A DNA stretch of 64,000 bases from Paguma larvata (GCA_030068075.1 CM057826.1:66933312-66997311); one strand, 5' to 3'; numbered from the stretch's first letter, positions 52,201 to 63,770 are shown. A program made the numbers and translations. Notes: generated by a model not told the origin, from the sequence alone.

Positions 52201-52420
52201 CTCAAATCTCAGCAAGAGCTGCTGATGGTGAGCCCACAGAGATCAATTTGTCCACAGACCTTCCTGTCAGAGCCAAATACAAGATAGAAAAGACAGAGAT
52301 CTGGATCTCCTGTTTAGTACTATCTCCCCCTGCTGGCATGGAAGTATACCCGTCAGTTCTGCATGAGAGGAACTGATCCATCCAACAAATGTTACTGTTT
52401 ACCCAGCAATGAAGAGACAA
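52201..52420 (-). promoter_or_regulatory. Candidate FerT 5' UTR / intronic promoter region
   Basis: This stretch immediately precedes the FerT start codon in gene direction. It carries no TATA box that I can see and is not CpG-rich. It holds a CTCF/BORIS-like GC motif (52337-52321), a half CRE (TGACGG, 52355-52349) of the kind used by CREM in spermatids, and a pyrimidine-rich AG (TTTGGCTCTGACAG ending at 52264) that could instead be a splice acceptor for an upstream non-coding exon. Repeats are absent between about 52000 and 52900, unlike the flanks. Promoter activity is inference from position. Confidence 0.45.
52321..52337 (-). promoter_or_regulatory. CTCF/BORIS-like binding motif upstream of FerT exon
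   Basis: The minus strand reads GCCAGCAGGGGGAGATA. The core CCAGCAGGGGG fits the CTCF consensus (CCASYAGRKGGCRS), with mismatches in the last positions. BORIS (CTCFL), the testis paralogue of CTCF, binds the same motif. The motif is 121-137 bp upstream of the putative FerT ATG, in the same orientation. Occupancy cannot be judged from sequence. Confidence 0.5.
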
Positions 52421-52424
52421 TCCT

Positions 52425-52915
52425 CACGCTTGAAATAGATCTATTTTCCGACTGATTTTTTTTTAAAGAAGTTGTTTTCTTTCCATACAACCTGAACAAG
52501 TCTTTCTGCTTCAGGAACTTGGATCTTGAGATGTCTGAAAATAAACCAAAATTTTAAGCACTTCTTAAAACAACACTGTGCAAGCAGCTGTGCTACAAAG
52601 CTTTTCTTAATCCAGGGCTTTTTAATTATTTCTTAATTAAGAAAAAATGGAAAAGAAAGGAAAACCTGGTTCACAATACTGTCATAACATCTGCTCCTTT
52701 AAGCCCTTAGCCTCCCTTTCTAAGTCAATGCAACATAAAAATAAATAAGAAGAATAAAATTTCTTTGTATAATCTCCTCTATTTTTCTATTTTAAATAGA
52801 CACACATTTTGATTTTGTTGTCCATAACAATTCGCCTTTCAATCATGTCCATCAGAGGAAAGTCCTCTTTTATATAAGTAGAATAATTATATAAAATGTT
52901 GCATTTAATAAATAA
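52425..52915. other. Repeat-free stretch upstream of the FerT promoter region
   Basis: AT-rich, with no recognised mobile element. Includes a T9A3 run (about 52459-52470) and the palindromic TTAATTATTTCTTAATTAA (52622-52640). Confidence 0.4.
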
Positions 52916-52919
52916 TAAT

Positions 52920-53185
52920 AGACAACATGAGATAGGGAGTCTCTTATGAGCCAGGCATTGTTCTAAACATTTTAGGTGGATTATCTCACTTAATCACCTA
53001 CAATAATCCTATGTGATAGCTTCTATTATAAGTTCAGTTTGCAGAAGAGAAAACTGAGGCACAGAAAGTTTGGTGGCACAGACTTGCCATGGTTACATGG
53101 CCAGTAAGTGGCTAATTCACAATTCGAACCCAAGCAACTCTGCTCCAGAATCCATTCAATTAACCACTATATTATGTTACTTAAG
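52920..53185 (+). mobile_element. MIR, nearly full length
   Basis: TGAGCCAGGCATTGTTCTAAAC, TTATCTCACTTAATCACCTAC, GAGAAAACTGAGGCACAGAA, GCCATGGTTACATGGCCAGT AAGTGGC, ATTCGAACCCAAGCAACTCTG CTCCAGAATCC, AACCACTATATTATG. All MIR landmarks in order. Confidence 0.9.
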
Positions 53186-53189
53186 CTCA

Positions 53190-53765
53190 GTCCCTGGTCC
53201 ACCTCACCAAAAATACTCTGTTGCCAAGAAAGAGTCTCAAAGGATGTATTAGCTACTTACTAATTTTGTCTCTCTGCCAAAGAGTTGATATACTCAAGAA
53301 ATAATACATACCAATTCTCAATATTCTTTCCTTGGTCTCCTTTCCCCCTAGATCATTTTAAAGATAATTCAGATTTTTACATCTACAAATGTACTTATTT
53401 TCCTACATTTTTTATTTCCTGTTTGGTCTTATTCATTTATTCTTTCAATATTCATTTAGAATTTACTAAGTACCTGGCATATAAATTCACAGGCTCATAA
53501 AAATTACAAAATTTAAATATGGAAACAATCTTGCAGAAAAAATAAATCAAAACTGATGTTCACAGTCAAGGAACATAAAATCTACGGTAGCTAGATTTCT
53601 TGCTTCTTGGTCTAGCCCAGAGAAAACCTAATTCAGGTGTGTCTTCTATGATCATCTAATACCTATTGGTTTTGCTTTTCAGAATAGAAAATTTTAACGT
53701 CATCTAGATACCTCACCAGGCAATCTTCCAAGTCACTTAAAAAGATAACACATACAGTGAATGTT
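53190..53765. other. Intron, no feature recognised
   Basis: No exon was seen. 53400-53480 (TTCATTTAGAATTTACTAAG TACCTGGCATA) hints at another worn MIR/L2 scrap. Confidence 0.4.
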
Positions 53766-53769
53766 GTAT

Positions 53770-54200
53770 TTATGTCCTAGGGCTGCTAAAAAGAAGTACC
53801 ACAAACTGGGCTTAAGACAACAGAAAGTTGTTTTCTCACAGATCTAGAGCTCGATGTCTGAAATCCAAGTGTTAGGAGGACCATGCTCTCTCCGAAACTT
53901 CTGGAGGAGGATCCCTCCTTGTATCTTACAGCTTCGTGGAGATGCAGACAACCTTTTGCTTATGGCATCATAACTCCAACCTCTGCCTCTGTCTTCTCAT
54001 GGCTATGTGCCCTGTGGGTTCTCTCTTCTCTCATTGAGACACCAGTAGTATTGGATTCAGCCTACTCCGATGACCTTACCTTAACTTCATTATATCTATA
54101 AATCTTATTTCCAAATAAGGTCATACTTAAAGGTACTGGGTATTAGGAATTTAACATCTCTTTTTGCAGAATACAATTCAATCCCTAATAGATGTGATTA
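53770..54200 (-). mobile_element. MaLR-type LTR, antisense
   Basis: The plus strand reads as the reverse of this LTR class: TCCTAGGGCTGCTAAAAAGA AGTACCACAAACTGGGC, AACAGAAAGTTGTTTTCTCACAG, TCTGTCTTCTCATGGCTATG, GACACCAGTAGTATTGGATTC AGCC, CTTATTTCCAAATAAGGTCA TACTTAAAGGTACTGGG, AATACAATTCAATCCCTAATA. Solitary and decayed. Confidence 0.75.
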
Positions 54201-54509
54201 ATAATTGCAGAGGCACCTTGATCTTTAATTTTTCCAGTTAAATAATATGTGTTTATTCTTACCTTTGATTTCTGACTCTTTTCCTGGTCATGCTAAAAGC
54301 ATATTTCCCATCCAATGGTGACTTACTATTTAGTCATCTCTGGTAAAGAGCACTGTCAATGTCTTTTCTAAAACCTACGTTTATGCCCTATTATCTTCAT
54401 ATAAAAGAACTCTAAGAATAATCAGTCAGGCATGATTTCTTCCTTAGAAAATGTTCTCTTTCCCTTAGGAGATTATTTTAATATTTGATGACTCTATTTG
54501 TTATTATGG

Positions 54510-55500
54510 GTTCTAAGAGCTTGCCAGTACTCAAAAAATATTTACGGATCCTCTTCTACGTGCCAAGTACTGCACAAAGCTAAGGAAATAGCAGTAAACA
54601 AAATGAAAATGCCTGTCTTCTTGGAGCTATGGTTTGGGAAGTTGGCAGGACTTATAGGGGAAGAAAATAGATACTAAAAACATACACACATAAACAAATA
54701 CAATGAGTAAATGAGTTACTACATACAAATGCACATATTAAAGTATTTGTTGCATAGAAATGCTCAGAAGAATACTACTACACAGTAAATGTTAGCCAAC
54801 AAAACAGGAGGAGGAGGAGGAGTAAAGACACTAGAAGTAAGTGCCACCTAAGAAGTAAAAAAGGGCAACAAGGATAAATAATGACGGCAGGGGTAGACCG
54901 ATAATAAGAGAGCCCGTTAGAGCTACAGCGGTCAGAGATATCTCCAAGGAATAATATTTAAGCTGAAATGATGGAAAGAAGACAGTCATATGAAAAACTG
55001 GTAAAGGAATATTAAAGAGAGAGAAAACATAAAGGCCCTGAGATGAGAGGAAGCTTGGCAAATGAGGGGCAACACGGTCAGAAAGGCTTGAGAGTGGGAG
55101 ATGAGGAGGCAGGCTATACTGGGAGGAGACAGGCAGGGACAAGATCGTGTAGTTTAGGTGATGGTAAGAAATTTAAATTCTATGTTAGTTACATAGGGAA
55201 GCTACTGGAGAGTCGTAAACAGGAGATAGATAAGATCACATTGAGATCACTCTAGTTACTGTATAGAAAATGAAATGGAAGAAGGGCAAGGGAACAAGCA
55301 GGTAGTCCAGGCCACAATTCATGCTGGTTTTTTTTTTTTTTTTTTTTTTTTTTATGAGGATGATCACAGTGGAGATGATGACAGGAGGTGGGATTTGGGT
55401 TTCATTTTGGAGATTGCAGCAAGAGAACTTGCTGATGGAGTGGAGGTGAGATTTGACAAAAATGAATACTAAGGTGATTCCCAAGATTTTGGCTTGAGCA
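54510..55500 (+). mobile_element. Ancient dispersed repeat, class not assigned
   Basis: Text is of a type found across mammalian genomes: CCTCTTCTACGTGCCAAGTACTG, AATAGCAGTAAACAAAATG, TAAAGGCCCTGAGATGAGAGG, AGATCGTGTAG, GGGAAGCTACTGGAGAGTCG, AGATCACTCTAGTTACTGTA, AGGTAGTCCAGGCCACAATTC, TCCCAAGATTTTGGCTTGAGC. I recognise the family by phrases but cannot name it. It holds a T26 run (55328-55353). The ORFs of both strands here are repeat debris. Confidence 0.5.
55328..55353. repeat. Poly(T) run
   Basis: About 26 consecutive T inside the ancient repeat, with no SINE body next to it. Confidence 0.9.
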
Positions 55501-55883
55501 GTTGACTACAGGTGATATCATTCACTAAAACGTGGAAAACTGTGAGAGTGGCACATTTTGACCAGTTAAAGCTGAGACTGTCAGTCCAAATTGCTGAATG
55601 AAACTATCAACTTCTAAGCCAGTCCGTACAAACGAAGTTCACTTTAAGCATGTCTTATTCGTGCAAAGGAACAGTCATCATGGTATAACAGAGAATTCAT
55701 TATGATACCAATAACTAAGCATTATTTTTAAGTATGTTGCAGGGTGATGACTTCTGGTAGGCATGTTAAAAATAGAAAACTCACATATAAATTTCAAAAT
55801 GATATGCATTTATTTAGTTTATTTTTAAAACAGAAAGTGAAAAAAAAATCCCAATTTCAGAAATTTGGTTTTTCTGACACTGA

Positions 55884-55897
55884 GCTCCACCTGCTGG
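55884..55897 (-). promoter_or_regulatory. Second CTCF-like motif
   Basis: The minus strand reads CCAGCAGGTGGAGC, one mismatch from CCASYAGRKGGCRS. It lies 3.6 kb upstream of the motif near the FerT exon, in the same orientation and in sequence not recognised as a repeat. It is a motif match only. Confidence 0.35.
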
Positions 55898-56044
55898 TAA
55901 TTTCTTAGCTTTAGGTCTGGTAATTTCTTATCTTTAAGTATTACATTATAAAAAAGAATTACAATATGTTAAAGTGAAATATAGCCTCCAACCTAAGTAT
56001 ACTGAAAACATTCACTTAGGAGATATCATGGTAACTTAACCTTT

Positions 56045-56270
56045 CCTTACAGCTACCATTTATTGAGTTTAGTTACACGCCAGGAACTGTGCTAATTTAT
56101 ACAAACATTATCTCATTAATTTCCAAAATAATTCTGTGAGGTTTCTATGACTTGCCACATTTTACCCATAAGGAAATTGAGCTCAGACGGATTACGGAAC
56201 TTTGCCTGTGGTCATATATTTAATAGCATAGAGAGGATTTGAACTAATTTGTCTCTGACTACAAGTGAGT
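56045..56270 (+). mobile_element. MIR
   Basis: AGCTACCATTTATTGAGTTTAG TTACACGCCAGGAACTGTGC, ACATTATCTCATTAATTTCC, ACATTTTACCCATAAGGAAATTGAG and GAGAGGATTTGAACTAATTTG in MIR order. Confidence 0.8.
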
Positions 56271-56309
56271 TGGTTTAGCAAACAGGTGACACTGCTCAGA
56301 TAGAATTTA

Positions 56310-56435
56310 AGCTATAGTGTCAGAAAATTTTAAGTATGAATCTGTCACTGTGATTCTGAACAAATCCCTTAACCTGTTTAAGCTTCAATATTCTCATATG
56401 ACATGTAGGAATAACACTTTCCCTAGAGCATTAAT
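56310..56435 (-). mobile_element. MIR fragment, antisense
   Basis: GTGATTCTGAACAAATCCCT TAACCTGTTTAAGCTTCAAT ATTCTCATATGACATGTAGG AATAACAC is the reversed MIR core. It lies tail to tail with the MIR just before it. Confidence 0.65.
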
Positions 56436-56626
56436 TTGCCAGTAACAATATTTTATGTCTAGCACACATCGGTTCCTTTCTTTAGTAATTTTCCTTAAAT
56501 GACATATTAGAGGCTTTACACTGCCAAATGTTAATGACCCAAATCAAGTGTCTTTTGAACTTTTGAAAAAATTTAAATTTTGAATTGCTATAGAATTTTA
56601 TAATATTGTTTAGAAAATTACTCCCT

Positions 56627-56880
56627 TGGGGGAACCAGAGTGGCTCAGTTCGTTGAACATCCAACTTTGGCTCAGGTCATGATCTCACGGTGTGAACTGG
56701 AGCCCCTCATCGGGCTTTCTGCTGTCAGTGTAAAGCCCACTTCAGATTCTCTGTCTCCCTCTCTCTCTGTCCCTTCCCCACTGAGGCTTTCTCTCGGAAA
56801 AAAAAAAAAAGAAAAAAGAAAAAAGAAAAACATTAAATAATAATAAAATAAACCTTTAAAAAAAAGAAACAAAAGGAAAA
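56627..56880 (+). mobile_element. CAN-SINE, plus strand, with A-rich tail
   Basis: Head GGGGGAACCAGAGTGGCTCAG, CT-rich middle, then a long tail of A-rich GAAAA units. Target duplication AGAAAATTACTCCCT (56612-56626) and AGAAAACTACTCCCT (56881-56895). Confidence 0.92.
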
Positions 56881-56899
56881 AGAAAACTACTCCCTCCAA

Positions 56900-58030
56900 A
56901 ACGGAACACGTTTCATATAATAGTTGGATTTGTAGCGCTCTTTAACTACCTATCTTTAAAGTCTGCACAAAGAGTGACCATACCTAAACTCAATAAAAAA
57001 AAATTACAGTGAAATTAAGAATGACCAGGTGGAAAAGAGTAAGACATTAATACGTACGGTATATATCATAAAAATTGCAAGCAAAAGTTGAAGTCTGACA
57101 CTGACAACTTCTCTTTAATCATCAGTAATATTTTTTAATCATAACAAGAAATAAGGTTTGAATAATTTTATGGGGGTTATATTTTCACAAATACATACAA
57201 ATGACTTTCATATATAAAATATTTCCATAAACTTTCAAAGAAAAGAATAGGTTTTCATTTTTTTTTAAATCGGCTAATAAATTTACTAGTAAATTCTTCT
57301 AATCTTACATATTCACCTTTAAACAAGTACTTCTTGGATAAAACCAGTTTATAAACAACTGCATTCTTAGATCTCCACAGAACTGATTTTGGTGTTATGG
57401 CCTCTACCTCCACTGAGGGATTCCTGATTCTGCAAGAGACGGCGTTATGAATCTCTTTCCTGCATTAGCTGTGGTGCTACTGTCAAGGGCACTGTCACTG
57501 CAGAAGTCAGTGTTAAAGCCTCCAGTAAGAAATTCTATTAGATTGAATGCAATGAAAAGCTTTGCTTCCCCTGCAATGTGACATGCTTTCTTTTATTTAA
57601 TAGTAAGTGTTATATGACTTTATCTCCTTTTTCATTTTGGCCTTTGGGAAGCTTAGAGACAAAATAATGGCTCTAGTGTAGTAACTACATGCTATGATCT
57701 ATATAGTCTTCCCCCAGTCTTAATAATGTGTTACAACCTCTATTCTTCCTGGTTCTGATTTTAGTTTCTGTTTATATTTTGCTGAATTTTGTTAGCATCA
57801 GCTACCTCAAATACTCAGAGGACTAAGGCAGAAAACGAATGGATGAATGAATTAACACAAGCATATAAAGGAGCAAATATAAATCCATATGAAAAGCTTT
57901 GTAACCTGCAGTTTACACATTCCCAGAGCTAACAGACTTTTCTCCTAACAATTTAAAACACAAATCTGATAATCCTATAATTGGTGACATCATGCTCCCT
58001 GCCACCTTCAGTCCCCTACACATAGTCATT
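56900..58030. other. Intron, no feature recognised
   Basis: 57370-57600 has more balanced composition and briefly looks coding, but every frame is broken by stops and no splice-bounded exon was found. Confidence 0.4.
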
Positions 58031-58047
58031 CTAATGGGCTGTCTTTT

Positions 58048-58215
58048 TTTTTTTTTAATTAAAAAAAATATTTAAAGGCTTTTTTTTTTTTAAGACTAAA
58101 AGAGAAAGAGATAATCCCAAGAAGGTTCCATGCTCAGTGCAGAACTTAACTCCACAATCCTCAGATCAAGACCTGAGCCAAAATCAAGAGTTGGTCTAAG
58201 CCACCCAGGTGCCCC
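58048..58215 (-). mobile_element. CAN-SINE, minus strand, shortened
   Basis: T-rich start, AAAGAGAAAGAGA, head ending AAGCCACCCAGGTGCCCC. Flanks TGGGCTGTCTTT and TGGGCTGCCTTT form the target duplication. About 40 bp shorter than other copies. Confidence 0.88.
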
Positions 58216-58229
58216 TGGGCTGCCTTTCT

Positions 58230-59710
58230 TAGAAATGATACTGCTGAACCTTAAAGCATCAGTTCTTTTTCAATTCCTGCCAATCAGGTGAAGGGCATAA
58301 GGAAAACCGGAAGGACACAGGAAGAATCCCTCATGTTGTACAGCTGCTGAAAGTCAAAGCTGTCCCTGACTTTGACCTTGGGAGCTGGCAAAGAGGCAAC
58401 ATCCCTAAAGATCACCCGAGAAGCCTAGGAGGAAAGGTAGACATAAATTAAATGAGGTTTTCAAATTCCTAAGGAGAACAAAAGACAAGTGTTGTTTCAG
58501 AGTATGTCTAGTCCATGTTGGTTTTACTTCTCATATTCCAAATATCTTAGGTATCTGCACAATTTGCTCCATCATATTAAAAGCATGGTATATCTTTCAA
58601 ATTAGGAATAGTTATGCTTTAATTCCCTAGCATTATTTTTGAATTATAATAAGGAATCATTAAATTAAAAGGAGACCTCTAAATTGTATGCTGTCATAAG
58701 ATGCTAGAAAGTGCACAGGTATTAACATTTCTTGGTGAGTGCAATAGCTTGTGAAAAGTCAAAATCAATATGTTTGAATAGTCTATCTATACCATTAGAT
58801 AGTCTCTTAAAAAAATAAGAAACTTCATAGATTTTCATTATTATCACAATAGACTGGCAAAGAACCTTTCTTATTAAATCCATGTTTAATGAATGACAAT
58901 TATACAAATAAAGGATAATATAAAATATTAATTGTATCATACTAAAAAAGGCCACCTGATCAAAATATAGATGTTCAATTAATTTTTATTAGTTTTAAGT
59001 TTAGAAATAAAATCCTTGAAAACATGATAAATTATGATATGAAATTGATTATAGTTACAGAAAGTCTGCATAATTCTATTACTCAGAAAGGGAGGACCAA
59101 AAGGGATCTCAGTAAGAGTTTTCAAGATGATTTGAATTTCATCTATGTTATCTAACCATACCAAAAAGTATAGATATCTGTCTGTAATAATTAAACATGC
59201 TAACATAAGTTCTATCTAAATAACTGTGACATAATCAATAGCAAAATGAAGTAACTATATATATAATGAAAGTCTATACTCATCCATACCTTCCACCCAC
59301 AAATGCTATAGTTATGATATTTCAGATTTCTGTTGGGAAGGACTACATTATTAGAGTAAATGTCAAAATGTTCCACTGTAACATTTTCCTCTTAAATGCC
59401 ACCCAATAAAAACATTTGGGAATGAATAATTTAATTTAGTGTTAATCAAATAACTACATAGAAACCAATTTTCTTAAGATATTATAATTTGGCTCTTGAC
59501 TTAAAACTTGAAAATATGAGAATGAATTGGACTAAGTAAAATTGTATCCACAAATTGTATCCATTGATAGATTTTACTGAACTATTTAAAGCAAAAATTC
59601 TGCCACACTTAAGTTAGCTTGCTTCAATATTTTTATTTTAAATTCATGTGCTCTCCTCTGTCAGCTGCTTTTTCCTAGTCCCTTTCTCTTTCAACTTTCT
59701 CTTTTGATCT
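58230..59710. other. Intron, no feature recognised
   Basis: AT-rich; a GC-richer patch at 58265-58440 has no identifiable product. No exon or repeat was recognised. Confidence 0.4.
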
Positions 59711-59732
59711 ACCCCTTATTTCTGTATTTTCT

Positions 59733-59933
59733 AAATTTTTTTTATGTTTTATTTATTTTTGAGAGAGAGCACGCAAGCGTGAGCAGCGGCAGACAGAGAG
59801 GGAGACTCTTTGGAGCAGGCTCCAGGCTCCAAGGTGTCAGCACAGAGTCCGACATGGGGCTCGAGCCCACGAACCGTGAGCCCACAACCTGAGCCGAAGC
59901 TGAACGCTTAACTGACTGAGCCACCCAGGCACT
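59733..59933 (-). mobile_element. CAN-SINE, minus strand
   Basis: TTTTATGTTTTATTTATTTTTGAGAGAG start, head ending GAGCCACCCAGGCACTC. Near-identical flanks CTTATTTCTGTATTTTCT and CTTATTTTTCTGTATTTTCT, the right one two T longer. Confidence 0.92.
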
Positions 59934-59954
59934 CTTATTTTTCTGTATTTTCTT

Positions 59955-61285
59955 TTGTCCCTTTAGTTCTTTACCTTTCATGATCTTCACCTCTATTTAG
60001 CTTCTTCTTCCCCTCACCTGTTTCTCATTTCTGTTCTCCCCTCATCAGACCTCTCTTTTTTTTCCTTTCTTGATTATTCCTTAACAGCCTTAGAGACAAA
60101 GGATGGAGGGAAACAGGAATTCCCACCAAAATCATATTTTAATTAGAAAGCCTAACTTATTCCCTTGTCAAAATCACAAAACTCCTTTGTGGGATAAGAA
60201 CAATGTTCTGGCTCCATAGAGAATGTAACTAATATGTAAAAAAGAAAAGAAAAAGGAACACAAACAATTAAAACTGCCAGTAGTTTCTGTCTGTTTGGAA
60301 CAACTAAGATTCTAGTGACTACTAAATTAATTAAACTTCTCAAAAGACAACTAAAGCTTTTTCTTACCAAGTGGGATCCCGCTGGATTCTGCCTAACCTT
60401 CTATCTCTAACAATCCTGTACTTAGTCCTTTGGCCACTGACTTCTGAAACTAGCCACCCTTCATAATCTATAGCCTACTTCATTTCAATTATATCCCAAG
60501 TTACCTGCCTACTCCATATCCTTCTTGCCCTTGCTAGGCCCATTTGTTTCCACCTGTAACCCTTCACATTCCTGGCTATCCTACAGAAGTCCGTTCTCCT
60601 TTCCAACATTTTAGGACCTTTTTTCCTTAGCATTCTCCTCTATTCTATTTTTTGTCCACATACTGCTCTCAGTATAAAGCACTTTTGAAAAGGGAAGAGC
60701 CAGGCTTAGTCAAAATGGTGAAACAGACTAAATTCATGTTCAGCAATCTTTAACTTTCTTTTACAATGCCACACGCACTCACTAGGCTGCCTATCTGTGT
60801 TAGAACTGCCATGTTTGCCCTACCCATTTTCCAAGGTGACTCCCACCCTCTTCAGTTCTCTAAGCCCCTGATTTGAGGTACATATTAATATCTCCCAATG
60901 CTTAATAGGCTACTTTCCCAAGAGGCAATCAGAAATTAAAAGAGCTATTTAAGACAACATCCTTTTCCCAATAGTCCTCAAGCAAACTTTTTTCAACACA
61001 AAAGACTTGAAAGACACAACACTTATTCAATAAACATTATAGTTAATTACAGCTTGTTAGGAAAAGAGAAAGGAAAGGAGGTAGGTGTATGGTCCCAAAA
61101 GAAATATCATTATATGGGAAGGGAATGGGTGACAGGGAGATAAAAGGATGGCCTGTGTAATTCCCCCCTCCTTCCAAGTAATTCTGAAAAGACAGCCATA
61201 AACAACCTAACACACAGACAAAAACCAACATACACATATAGAGTTGAGCAGGCTTTTATATTGGTCCCATGCTAAACTGGAACAA
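59955..61285. other. Intron, no feature recognised
   Basis: Pyrimidine-rich between about 60380 and 60680, perhaps worn L2. No exon was seen. Confidence 0.4.
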
Positions 61286-61289
61286 TTTT

Positions 61290-62000
61290 TTTTTCTGAAA
61301 TACTTGGTTGAAGTACAAGATGTATACAACAGGGTATATAAATCAAAAGTGTACAGTTTATGAACTTTTCACAGATTGAAAAAGTACCTGTAAGTAGAAC
61401 AAAGATCAAAACAACAAGTTATTTTTGTATTCCAGAAGGGTTCTGCATGCCTTTTAGTCACCACTCCCACCCAAGCAAGGATAACCACTATCCTAAATTC
61501 TAGTATCATTGATTAGTTTGACCTCTTCTTTAATTCCATATAAATGAAATCACAAAATACATATTATCTGGTATTTTTCACTCAATATTAAGTTTGTAAG
61601 ATTCATCCATACTGTTACATGTAGTTTTAATTTGTTCATACTCATTACTGCAAAATATTCCACTGGGTAAATATTCTACAATTTATCTATTCTATTGACA
61701 TCTGGCAGTCTCCAGTCTGGGTCTATTATATATAGTGCTCCTGTGAATATTCTTGTACATGTCTTTTGGGTAATCTATGTATTCATTTCTATTAGATCTA
61801 CGCCTAGGAGTCGATGTACTAGGATACAGGGAGTGCATGTCTGTTTTTAGTAGGTATTGCTGATAGTTTTTCCAAATGGTGGTAGTGACTAATATATTCT
61901 TGAGGACATAATGCATCTTGGTCCTGCTTAAATGATTCAAAATGCTACATTTTTGCCTTCGCCAATCTAAAAGTGATAAATACACTAGTCAAAGCTATTT
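61290..62000 (-). mobile_element. L1 (old mammalian type) 3' region, antisense
   Basis: The plus strand reads as reversed L1 3' sequence: GTGTACAGTTTATGAACTTTTC, GGATAACCACTATCCTAAAT TCTAGTATCATTGATTAGTTTG, TAAATGAAATCACAAAATAC, TTTGTAAGATTCATCCATACTG, ATTCTTGTACATGTCTTTTGG and CGCCTAGGAGTCGATGTACT AGG. No intact frame; the ORF at 61692-61985 is a remnant. Confidence 0.78.
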
Positions 62001-62004
62001 CTCT

Positions 62005-63200
62005 GCCTTCTTTCCTTTCCATCAGGGTTATATAGACTTTATTACTTTCTAAAACATATTCTGGAATAATCTGCCCCTCTATATTACATGAGTAGGTGTT
62101 TTGTTCAGTTTGATGCTTATATACCAAAATATGCAAAGATGGAGCCCACATTTTTCTAAAAAATGGAATCTAACCACTGATAGTTTCATTTAACAACATC
62201 AGGCATACTGAAGAAAAGTTGACTGGGTGTCTACTCATTGCAAGGTACTGTGTTAAGCACCAGCATCTCTAAATATTGTAAGAGAAAATAATTGTAAGAA
62301 ATGAAGTATTTATAATAACAGGATAAATGAAGCCAGGGCATTTTCACTCTCAATGCTATAATCTACTGGCCTCTCAAACACTTGTCCTCATTTACTGAGG
62401 TCTTTGCAAGTGGCTTATTATTAGTTTCTTTCCAGCTCAATCCATAACATTATCATGAATTTTTATGCCCAAAGCCTCAAAGTTCTTGGGATGTCTTCAT
62501 TTCCAACGATGCTTATTCATGCTTAGCTTAAGCATCACATTCTACCATTCCTAAATTAGTATTTAGCAAAGAGAATTGCTTCAACTGTGTGATTTAGGAC
62601 CACACTTGATAGCATCTTATAAAACTCTTACTACCTTCTCCAACAACTTGTCTTAAACTAGATTAATACAATCAGCCGTTGAACTGCCCCCAAAATTTTT
62701 CTCCCAGGCCTTCACACCTTATATCTTCATTTCTTTTTCTGTTCTTCTTCCAAAGAGACGCATCTGGTGGTTATGACCAGGGTCCATTCTGATTGGTCAG
62801 AGTCCACAGTTGGAACCAAAAAATACAAGGCCTTTAGGCAGGCCATTTAGAGAAACTGGTTTTTAGACTAAAAGTCATAAGAAGTCATTTTAGCCATTCT
62901 GAGAGGCTCAATATAACCAGATTTGTTCTTGTTTGAAATTTTAAGAGATGACTTTGACTAGAGTATGGAGGACAGGTTTGAAAGGAGGCCACTGTGGATA
63001 GTGACAGGTAAGTTGAATAAATCACTATTTTCTAATTGCATTTCTTAATCATTATTTTCATTATTAGTGGGGTTGAAATTTTTTCCATATTTTTATTAAA
63101 GTTTGTATTTTCTCTATTATGAATTTCTAATTGATATTCTTTTCCCACTTATAATTGGTACTTTAATATTTTATAAACCAATCTGAGTGACTCACTTCTA
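62005..63200. other. Intron, no feature recognised
   Basis: 62205-62290 (ACTGGGTGTCTACTCATTGCAAGGTACTGTGTTAAGC) is a possible MIR scrap. No FER coiled-coil exon was recognised here. Confidence 0.4.
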
Positions 63201-63221
63201 CATCTAAAAACATTAATCCTT

Positions 63222-63436
63222 GGGATGCCTGGGTGGTTGAGTCAGTTAAGTTGCTGACTTCAGCTCAAGTCATGATCTCATAGTTCAAGCTCCGCATCAG
63301 GCTCTGTGCTGACAGCTCAGAGCCTGGACCCTGCTTCGGATTCTGTGTCTCCCTCTCTCTGTGCCCCTCCCCTACTCATGCTCTGTCTGTCTCTGTCTCT
63401 CTCTCAAAAATAAATAAATATTAAAAGAAATTTTTA
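63222..63436 (+). mobile_element. CAN-SINE, plus strand
   Basis: Head GGGATGCCTGGGTGGTTGAG, CT-rich middle, tail AAAAATAAATAAATATTAAAAG. Target duplication AAAACATTAATCCTT and AAAACATTAATTCTT. Confidence 0.93.
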
Positions 63437-63770
63437 AAAAACATTAATTCTTGCCATATTTGCAGTACAAATTCCCAGTTTTTAAACTGATTTTTAAATC
63501 AGTTTGTTTTTCAACATAGAAAAATGTTCAGTCATATTTTGTGCCTCCAATTTTTTAATTTGGGTAATACACATGAAACTTATTTTTTTATGTGGCATGA
63601 CCTTATGATCTAAACTGGTATTTATCAAATGTATAGAATAATCTTGTTCACTTTTAAATAGTCATATTCTTATACTAACATCCTATATAAATAGGAGCTT
63701 CTTTGGGCTATTCTCCTCAGATAGACTAATGTCTATCTGAATAATCTCATTTCTTAACTATGCTGTTTTA

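Noticed and set aside
52080..52376. 98-codon plus-strand ORF and a 72-codon minus ORF (52202-52420) around the FerT exon
   Set aside because: The plus ORF is antisense to the FerT exon and has no domain or splice signals. The minus ORF begins upstream in another frame and ends before the FerT ATG.
54831..55142. 103-codon minus ORF with hydrophobic segments
   Set aside because: Falls in an ancient repeat, with no splice-bounded exon and no recognisable domain.
57370..57600. Stretch of more balanced base composition that looks briefly coding
   Set aside because: Stops in all frames and no acceptor/donor pair giving an open exon.
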